In this document: in pieces, positions 20,355 to 25,451 of the stretch
Numbering within the stretch: position 1 is the stretch's first letter
How the letters are laid out: each line of letters starts with the position of its first letter
Source: a virus
Virus record (IMG/VR): IMGVR_UViG_3300048125_000049
Coordinates: 1 to 25,451 of that record
Length of the DNA stretch: 25,451 nt
Direction: 5' to 3' (one strand)
Translations under genes and position numbers: made by a program
The notes under the pieces: generated by a model
Databases searched by the model: none
Told to the model about the DNA's origin: nothing
What the model saw: only the letters and a program-made list of their open reading frames with translations

Positions 20355-21091
20355 AGATGCTTGTAGACGCCGATTATGTGGTCTACAAAAGCTGTGCCGG
20401 AGCCGAGACAGAAATAGATTGGGGCGATGATGTAATTCTTGTTACAAGTAAATTTAGTGAAGCGTATGCTAACGTTAAGCGAGACCTACTTAAAATCATT
20501 AACAACTTTCTTTGGGATGTACCTGAACTAATTCTGTTTTTTAGCGACAGTGTAAACTTTCGTAAATCAATCCAGCCCTCATACAAAGGGCATCGCAATC
20601 GCAAGAAACCTTGTGGTTATAAACGTGTGATCAACCAACTCAAGACTGAGTATAAGGTTGTTATCATGCCTACACTTGAGGCTGACGATGCCTTAGGTAT
20701 CTACGCTACACAAAATCCCGGTAGTGTTATCTGCTCACCAGACAAGGACATGCGCCAAATACCTGGTAAACTCTTTGACATGTCAGAATTGATGAATGTG
20801 GAAGATGCAGAGGGTAAGAAGTGGCACCTTGTACAAACATTAGCAGGTGACCAAACTGACGGCTATAGTGGCGTACCCGGCATTGGAGTCAAACGTGCGG
20901 TCACACTTTTTGAAGAGAAAGGTTACTCTTGGAAGACTGTCGTTCAAGCATTTGCTGACAAAGATCTTTCGGAAGATGTCGCACTTGAAAATGCAAGACT
21001 TGCAAAGATCCTTACAGCCGATGATTATGACTTCGACAAGCAACAGCCCATTCTTTGGTCCCCCTCCGCCGATTATCGAGTTGACGCTTGA
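20351..21091 (+). CDS. 5'-3' exonuclease (gp6-like, FEN family)
   Basis: 246 aa. N-terminal LVDADYVVY (acidic metal site), FRKSIQPSYKGHR with the arch-type basic residues, LEADDALG, SPDKDMRQIPG and a helix-hairpin-helix-like GDQTDGYSGVPGIGVKRA. This is the T7 gp6/FEN fold, which removes RNA primers and degrades host DNA. The start is GTG 20351 in a GTGA overlap with GAGG 9 nt upstream; ATG 20357 with AAGG 9 nt upstream is equally possible and would lose two residues. The 3' end overlaps the next ORF by 65 bp. Confidence 0.9.
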   Translation: MKMLVDADYVVYKSCAGAETEIDWGDDVILVTSKFSEAYANVKRDLLKIINNFLWDVPELILFFSDSVNFRKSIQPSYKGHRNRKKPCGYKRVINQLKTEYKVVIMPTLEADDALGIYATQNPGSVICSPDKDMRQIPGKLFDMSELMNVEDAEGKKWHLVQTLAGDQTDGYSGVPGIGVKRAVTLFEEKGYSWKTVVQAFADKDLSEDVALENARLAKILTADDYDFDKQQPILWSPSADYRVDA

Positions 21092-21263
21092 GCAGGATCT
21101 AAAAATAAGAAGGTTAAACGACCTTCTGCCTGATGCAGAAAAGGATGACATTATTACTGTCTTCCTTGCATTGCAAAAGCAAAACTTTGTCCTATCCAAC
21201 ACCGTCAGTAACTTAGTCAAGAAATGGCCCAATCACCTACCCACTACACACGAGGACTTATAG
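21027..21263 (+). CDS. Small protein (78 aa) after the exonuclease, unknown
   Basis: From ATG 21027 (another at 21021): MTSTSNSPFFGPPPP, IIELTLEQDLKIRRLNDLLP and DIITVFLALQKQNFVLSNTV. The second half is helical and Leu-rich with a regular heptad look, like a small dimerisation or replication-accessory protein. Everything before 21021 in this frame is the out-of-frame reading of the exonuclease. It overlaps the exonuclease by 65 bp and the next gene by 40 bp. Confidence 0.6.
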   Translation: MTSTSNSPFFGPPPPIIELTLEQDLKIRRLNDLLPDAEKDDIITVFLALQKQNFVLSNTVSNLVKKWPNHLPTTHEDL

Positions 21264-21523
21264 AGGTCTGGGATTTCATTCGAGACCAACAACTGAATTA
21301 TCACTTAGGCAATGCTATTAAATATATTTGCAGAGCCGGTTACAAGTCTTCTGAATCGAAAGAGAAGGATCTTAAAAAGGCTATCCACTACCTTGAAAAT
21401 GAACTCAAACATACAACACTGCAAATCGAACAGTCCGAGCGATCAAGCAATTCAATTCCGTACAGCTTATGGGATCCAGAACAGTTCGGAGAACCGGACT
21501 ATGCAACTGGCTTTGATCGATGA
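21224..21523 (+). CDS. DUF3310 family protein (gp1.7-related)
   Basis: 99 aa. SPTHYTRGLIEVWDFIRDQQLNYHLGNAIKYICRAGYK, then DLKKAIHYLENEL, is the DUF3310 pattern (HY-x-x-G-x-I-E-x-x-D, GNAIKYI-x-RAG-x-K, DL-x-KAI-x-YL). T7 gp1.7 carries this family and has nucleotide kinase activity, so a role in dNTP supply is plausible next to MazG and RNR. The C-terminal third overlaps the MazG-like gene in another frame for 125 bp. Confidence 0.8.
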   Translation: MAQSPTHYTRGLIEVWDFIRDQQLNYHLGNAIKYICRAGYKSSESKEKDLKKAIHYLENELKHTTLQIEQSERSSNSIPYSLWDPEQFGEPDYATGFDR

Positions 21524-21782
21524 AGAATTTAAAGAATTCAATAGTGCGGTTCACAAAGAGCCCTACGAAAATGAACTGAAAGAGCTTGCAGATCTTGTCT
21601 ATGTTTGTTTTCAATATGCTGAGAATATGGAGTGGGATTTAGAAGAGGCGCTAAATCGCGTCCATAAAAGCAACATGTCTAAGCTAGGCTTGGACGGTTT
21701 ACCTATACGACGTAGAGATGGTAAGGTTTTAAAAGGACCAAACTATCAGCCTCCTATTTTGAACGATCTTATCAAACCATGA
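21399..21782 (+). CDS. MazG-like nucleotide pyrophosphohydrolase
   Basis: 127 aa from ATG 21399. The family motif QAIQFRTAYG then ALIDEEFKEFNSAV, and ELADLVYVCFQYAE, carries the E-E-x-x-E and E-x-x-D metal ligands of the all-alpha NTP pyrophosphatase fold. The end GLDGLPIRRRDGKVLKGPNYQPP is the phage-type MazG C-terminus. It may hydrolyse non-canonical or excess dNTPs, or alter (p)ppGpp in the host; the exact substrate cannot be told. The QAIQFRTAYG block must be translated, which requires this start and hence a real 125-bp overlap with the DUF3310 gene. The stop overlaps the RNR start. Confidence 0.82.
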   Translation: MNSNIQHCKSNSPSDQAIQFRTAYGIQNSSENRTMQLALIDEEFKEFNSAVHKEPYENELKELADLVYVCFQYAENMEWDLEEALNRVHKSNMSKLGLDGLPIRRRDGKVLKGPNYQPPILNDLIKP

Positions 21783-23155
21783 CCACATCTTATATTTCTC
21801 GCACGGGACGTGTCCAATCTTGGTTGGATAACCCAACGTCCAGACTTCCGGTATCGTGCACGGTATTCACCGTTGAAGACTCAATCACAGGGGACAATGG
21901 AATTGAAGCATCCTGGAAATTTGTATCACATGCTCTACGATATGGAGCAGGTTGCGCGGTTCACCTGTCGAAACTGCGACCCAAAGGAACAGAAAATGAC
22001 AAAGGATTGGTTGCATCTGGACCAGTCTCTTTCGCGAAAATCTACAGCACCTTAAATGAAGTACTCCGCAGAGGTGGCGTATATAAAAACGGCGCTGTTG
22101 TGTGTCACCTTGATCTCAGCCACCCTGATGCACTTGAGTTTATTAAAACTCCACGCCACGAGCTGCCCTGGGTCAAACGATGCATCAACATCACAGATGA
22201 GTGGTGGGAGAGGTGTACGTTTAAGGAGGATCTCCTCTTCGGTATCAAATCAGGTGACATCTGGCTCAACAAAGTAAAGTATGACAATGAAGGAAAACGC
22301 ATCCGAGGTAACGTCTGCCTTGAGGTTTACCTGCCCTCACGAGGTACCTGTTTACTCCAACATGTATCTCTCGGTGGCTGTGAATTCGACGACATCCCTC
22401 GTGCTTTCCTTGAAGGTATGTCCCAGTTGTGCACACTCCATGGTAAAACAGGTATTGGCGAAAGCGGAGAGTATCTCCCAAGCGAAACTGACAGACAAGT
22501 GGGGCTCGGGATGCTCGGACTCGCTAACCTACTTCGTCGATACGGAGTAACGTATGATCAATTTGGTCGTGCATTAGAGCATTTTAACAACGGAGAATCA
22601 GTACGATCTGCAGCTTATGAATTGGTCAGTCAAATTAACAATGGAATTGAGCAAGCAGCCAGCATTGCTCGCAGCCATAACATGGTTCGAGCCTTTGCTA
22701 TCGCGCCAACCGCCAGTTGCAGTTATCGAAGCGTGGATCTGGATGGCTATACTTGCACACCAGAAATCGCTCCACCTATCTCACAGACAGTCGATCGCGA
22801 CAGCGGTACTTTCGGAGTACAAACTTACAACTATGGTGACGTAGAGATCGCCTCTAAGGTGGGCTGGGAAGCCTACAAACGTGTTGCCGATGGCATCATG
22901 ACTCTACTTAACAGGACTGGACTTCTACATGGTTACAGCTTCAACTCGTGGTCCGATATGGTCACGTATGATGAAGGGTTTATCCAGGAGTGGCTTAAAT
23001 CGCCCCAGACTTCTCTTTATTATAGTCTCCAAGTTATGGGTGACGTTCAAGATAAGTCAAGTGCGTATGCTGCTCTCGAAGAAGACGACGTAAATGACTA
23101 TCTGAACAGCCTACTTGATGACACCCCTGAACCTCAATGTGATTGTGCAGAATGA
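21779..23155 (+). CDS. Ribonucleotide reductase, alpha subunit (short viral class I)
   Basis: 458 aa, against about 760 in E. coli NrdA. The catalytic core is kept: C27 in PVSCTVF with C191 in RGTCLLQHVSLG as redox pair, N178, C180 and E182 in GNVCLEVYLP (thiyl radical site), and a tyrosine pair in SLYYSLQ (about 414-415). The end CDCAE (C454, C456) is the thioredoxin-reducible tail. There is no N-terminal ATP cone. It makes dNDPs from host NDPs. Cyanopodovirus RNRs of this short type were once taken for class II; the beta gene directly downstream shows class I. Start ATGA overlap with MazG; its stop overlaps the beta start. Confidence 0.9.
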   Translation: MTTSYISRTGRVQSWLDNPTSRLPVSCTVFTVEDSITGDNGIEASWKFVSHALRYGAGCAVHLSKLRPKGTENDKGLVASGPVSFAKIYSTLNEVLRRGGVYKNGAVVCHLDLSHPDALEFIKTPRHELPWVKRCINITDEWWERCTFKEDLLFGIKSGDIWLNKVKYDNEGKRIRGNVCLEVYLPSRGTCLLQHVSLGGCEFDDIPRAFLEGMSQLCTLHGKTGIGESGEYLPSETDRQVGLGMLGLANLLRRYGVTYDQFGRALEHFNNGESVRSAAYELVSQINNGIEQAASIARSHNMVRAFAIAPTASCSYRSVDLDGYTCTPEIAPPISQTVDRDSGTFGVQTYNYGDVEIASKVGWEAYKRVADGIMTLLNRTGLLHGYSFNSWSDMVTYDEGFIQEWLKSPQTSLYYSLQVMGDVQDKSSAYAALEEDDVNDYLNSLLDDTPEPQCDCAE

Positions 23156-23868
23156 ACCCTTACGAAAAACTAATGGCGCGGAAGCGCAAATGGACACCAG
23201 TACAGACAACTGCTGGTACATGCAAAGAAGGTGCGGAGGAAGCTATCCACCGTGCCCTTGCATTGCGACATATGGAACTACCTGTGGGAGATTTTATAAC
23301 TGATGCCCTGGCTAATGAAGTTCCAGACATGGCACGGGAGTTACTCTTATCAAACGTCAAAGACGAAGAAAACCACGACTTGGCTCTTGGTTACATCGCC
23401 AATGCTTACGGGGTGGATGAAAAGGCTGAAGCCGAAGCAATACGGTTACGTGATGCTTGGGTCGCGCATCCTGATCACACGATTACGAAAGCGATGGTTG
23501 CCGAGCGTTCAATTTTCTTCGTTCTTTTACCATTCTTCCGCGCTAATGGTGACGCTGGAATGCGAACAGTGAGCGCAGATATCAGCCGAGATGAACAATT
23601 GCATGTCGCATGTAACTCGCTTGTATGTAGAGAACTAGGGCTGGAGATCTCTCCAAGCCTTGATAAACTACGTAAAGCAACCATTAATTGGGTGATGCAG
23701 CCATTAGGTATTAATACTACCTACAAGAATTTGGATAAAAAATTTTGGTTGAAATCTAGTGATAACTTAATGTATCAGGGTAAAGCTCCTGAACTTTCCT
23801 TCACTAAATCAGCACGTATGCCTGCCTTCTTCGAGCACAGTAATGTCAATCTCCCCCAATATGCTTGA
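23152..23868 (+). CDS. Ribonucleotide reductase, beta subunit (short viral class I)
   Basis: 238 aa from ATG 23152, an ATGA overlap with the alpha stop (a TTG at 23143 is also in frame). Metal ligands by pattern: E29 or E30, ExxH at E72-H75 (DEENHD), E118 (VAERSIFF) and ExxH at E148-H151 (DEQLHV), the ferritin-like di-metal fold. At the position of the E. coli radical Tyr122 (four residues after the first His) there is Leu79, with the nearest Tyr at 81. So it may use a metal-based or other radical instead of a canonical tyrosyl radical; inferred from alignment by eye. It lacks much of the usual length (about 375). Confidence 0.85.
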   Translation: MNPYEKLMARKRKWTPVQTTAGTCKEGAEEAIHRALALRHMELPVGDFITDALANEVPDMARELLLSNVKDEENHDLALGYIANAYGVDEKAEAEAIRLRDAWVAHPDHTITKAMVAERSIFFVLLPFFRANGDAGMRTVSADISRDEQLHVACNSLVCRELGLEISPSLDKLRKATINWVMQPLGINTTYKNLDKKFWLKSSDNLMYQGKAPELSFTKSARMPAFFEHSNVNLPQYA

Positions 23869-24025
23869 GGTTCTTGGGATGAACTCCCGAGGACTTATCC
23901 ATACACTAGAAGAATCTTTCCCACCCACTAACCCTACACCTGACGATACAATGGAAAAGATTATGTACCGAGCCGGTCAACGTAGTGTCGTTGAGTGGGT
24001 CATTAAATATATGGAGGAAAACTAA
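23843..24025 (+). CDS. Small conserved-looking protein (60 aa), unknown
   Basis: MSISPNMLEVLGMNSRGLIH, then EESFPPTNPTPDDTMEKIMYRAGQRSVVEWV. The IMYRAGQRSVVEWV helix recurs in cyanopodovirus proteins to my knowledge. Alternative starts are at 23861 and 23879; none has a good ribosome site. It overlaps the RNR beta gene by 26 bp and the next start by one base. Possibly the start of the late unit ahead of the portal. Confidence 0.65.
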   Translation: MSISPNMLEVLGMNSRGLIHTLEESFPPTNPTPDDTMEKIMYRAGQRSVVEWVIKYMEEN

Positions 24026-24588
24026 TGTTTGGTTTTCTTGCAGCAGCAGCTATAGGTTCATTCTTTGGTAGCCGTGGACGTAGCAAACAAACTGTTAATG
24101 TCCAACAACCACAGTACCGTGCTGATCCTGAACAAGCTAAACGTATTGCGTCTTTGGAAGATCAGTTAAAGATTTCTCAACGCCGCTCAGAAGAGATGAC
24201 AGCTACCATGGCTGGTATTAGAACAGAATCTGAGCAATACAGGAAACAAGCTGATGAAACGTTGGCTGCAGCAGACGAAAGACTGAAGCAATTCCAGATT
24301 GAAACTACAAAAGCAGATGAACGTCGCCGTGTGGAAACTGCTGAAGCTGAACAACGTCGTCGTCTAGACATTGCTGGCGCTGAGAAACGTCAACAAATAG
24401 CTTCACAAGTTGGTGCTGCTAACCGTTTGATGGAAGGTCGTGAAGCAGATCTTCAGATCCAACCTACTGGTGATACACCTAAAACTTCAGGTGCTCAACA
24501 ATTCCGCCGTCGTAAACAACAATTTAATATTCCAACAGGAACCTATCAAGGACTAAGTAAAATTAAATCAGGAATGGTTAATCCGTAA
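24025..24588 (+). CDS. Coiled-coil protein upstream of portal
   Basis: 187 aa. A hydrophobic N-terminus (FGFLAAAAIGSFFG) is followed by basic residues, then a long charged coiled coil (about 38-135, with RRRVETAEAEQRRRLDIAGAEKRQQ repeats) and a basic C-terminus QFRRRKQQFNIPTGTYQGLS. Position before the portal matches T7 gp7.3, a tail-associated protein, but the sequence is not clearly the same. It may be a virion or scaffold-type protein. The stop overlaps the portal ATG (TAATG); GGAGG at 24012-24016 precedes its own start. Confidence 0.7.
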   Translation: MFGFLAAAAIGSFFGSRGRSKQTVNVQQPQYRADPEQAKRIASLEDQLKISQRRSEEMTATMAGIRTESEQYRKQADETLAAADERLKQFQIETTKADERRRVETAEAEQRRRLDIAGAEKRQQIASQVGAANRLMEGREADLQIQPTGDTPKTSGAQQFRRRKQQFNIPTGTYQGLSKIKSGMVNP

Positions 24589-25451
24589 TGACAGCTAAGC
24601 AACGCTATGACAGACTGTCTTCACGCCGTTCCCAGTTCCTCAATTCTGCTAGACAAGCATCAGATCTAACTCTCCCTTATCTTATTCGGGAAGATGAACT
24701 TACCTCCAAAACAAGCTTGAGGTTGCCACAACCGTATCAATCAACTGGAGCCAAAGGTGTGGTGACGCTTGCAAGTAAACTAATGCTTGCACTGCTACCT
24801 CCACAAACTAGCTTCTTCAAGCTGCAGGTAAATGATATCAATCTCCCTCAAGAGTTGGGACCACAGATCCGGTCTGAACTTGACTTGTCGTTTGCTAAGG
24901 TAGAACGTACTATCATGGAATCCATTGCGGAGTCCGGTGATCGTGTCATTCTTCACCAAGCACTGAAGCATCTGGTGGTAGCTGGTAATGCTCTTATCTT
25001 TATGAGTAAGGATGGGCTAAAGCTCTATCCTCTCAACCGCTATGTGGTAGATAGAGATGGTAATGGTAATGTTATTGAGATCGTAACAAAAGAAACAGTC
25101 TCGAAAAAACTGGTAAAAAATTTTTACCCTGATCTCATGAAACCTGGTGTGGTAGATGATACCACTATGCCAGATGATGAATGTATTATTTATACACACG
25201 TCACACGTGACAACAACCGCTGGCTGTGGCACCAGGAGATGTTCGATGAAGTCCTACCCAAATCTCAGGGTAAGGCACCTATTGACGCTAACCCCTGGCT
25301 CGTGCTACGCTTCAACCATGTTGACGGCGAGGTCTATGGACGTGGTAGAGTGGAAGAGTTCATGGGTGATCTAAAGTCACTTGAAGCTCTGTCACAAGCC
25401 ATCGTCGAAGGGTCCGCTGCAGCTGCTAAGGTAGTGTTTACTGTTTCACCG
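24588..25451 (+). CDS. Head-tail connector / portal protein (gp8-like), 3'-truncated
   Basis: The frame from ATG 24588 is open to the right edge (288 codons, against 536 residues in T7 gp8). RYDRLSSRRSQFLNSARQASDLTLPYLI at the front, SLRLPQPYQSTGAKGVVTLASKLMLALLPP, VVAGNALIFM, LYPLNRYVV and NPWLVLRFNHVDGEVYGRGRVEEFMGDLKSLEALSQ are portal hallmarks of the podovirus connector. The dodecamer sits at one capsid vertex, is the DNA gate and docks TerL. The start overlaps the preceding stop. The C-terminal half is outside the window. Confidence 0.93.
   Translation, partial: MTAKQRYDRLSSRRSQFLNSARQASDLTLPYLIREDELTSKTSLRLPQPYQSTGAKGVVTLASKLMLALLPPQTSFFKLQVNDINLPQELGPQIRSELDLSFAKVERTIMESIAESGDRVILHQALKHLVVAGNALIFMSKDGLKLYPLNRYVVDRDGNGNVIEIVTKETVSKKLVKNFYPDLMKPGVVDDTTMPDDECIIYTHVTRDNNRWLWHQEMFDEVLPKSQGKAPIDANPWLVLRFNHVDGEVYGRGRVEEFMGDLKSLEALSQAIVEGSAAAAKVVFTVSP

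Noticed and set aside
1-25451. CRISPR arrays, insertion sequences, integrase or attachment site
   Set aside because: No regularly spaced repeats, transposase or recombinase motifs were seen on either strand; prophage lifestyle is not supported by this window.

Overview
The window looks like part of a T7-like (autographivirus-type) podovirus genome, most likely a marine cyanobacterial phage. It carries a single-subunit RNA polymerase, a gp2.5-type ssDNA-binding protein, endonuclease I, a primase-helicase, a family A DNA polymerase, a 5'-3' exonuclease, a gp8-like portal, a gp17-like tail fibre and gp18/gp19-type terminase subunits, all on the + strand and packed with 1-50 bp overlaps. ThyX, a MazG-like protein, a short class I ribonucleotide reductase pair and the style of the tail fibre point to marine cyanopodoviruses. 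No integrase, psbA, hli, talC or endolysin gene is visible, and the capsid and tail-tube genes lie outside the window. The host is inferred, not shown.

Layout. 2-3161: tail fibre (cut at the left edge), a virion-like protein and a tail-assembly-chaperone-like protein. 3158-5071: small membrane and secreted proteins, including a holin candidate and a spanin-like TM plus coiled-coil protein. 5064-8962: packaging region, with TerS and TerL separated by three inserted genes (an HNH-like basic protein, a full HNH endonuclease, and a 458-aa protein with an HH...HNxxxH nuclease-like C-terminus). 8963-9128: strong terminator. 9129-10005: thyX and two micro-ORFs. 10006-10292: gene-free, GC-rich, hairpin-rich stretch with two DnaA-box-like sites, probably the genome-end or packaging junction joined by a circular map. 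10238-13585: early region of about a dozen small genes, led by near-identical host-type promoters, including an ArdA-like antirestriction protein and two KTSC-like paralogues. 13563-21263: transcription and replication genes. 21224-23868: nucleotide metabolism (DUF3310, MazG-like, RNR alpha and beta). 23843-25451: small conserved genes and the portal, cut at the right edge.

How it works together (inference from T7). Host RNA polymerase would read the early region from the sigma70-like promoters, making antirestriction and host-takeover proteins and then the phage RNA polymerase. That enzyme would read the replication, nucleotide and structural genes. The nucleotide genes would recycle host nucleotides into dNTPs for the replisome.

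Most noteworthy: a 26-nt element present three times in different coding contexts (candidate phage promoter or RNA signal); promoters placed so that mRNAs would be leaderless, with stop codons nested in the -35 box; the nuclease cassette splitting terS from terL; a DNA polymerase split into overlapping exonuclease and polymerase ORFs; and a secreted-protein gene with no ordinary start codon.
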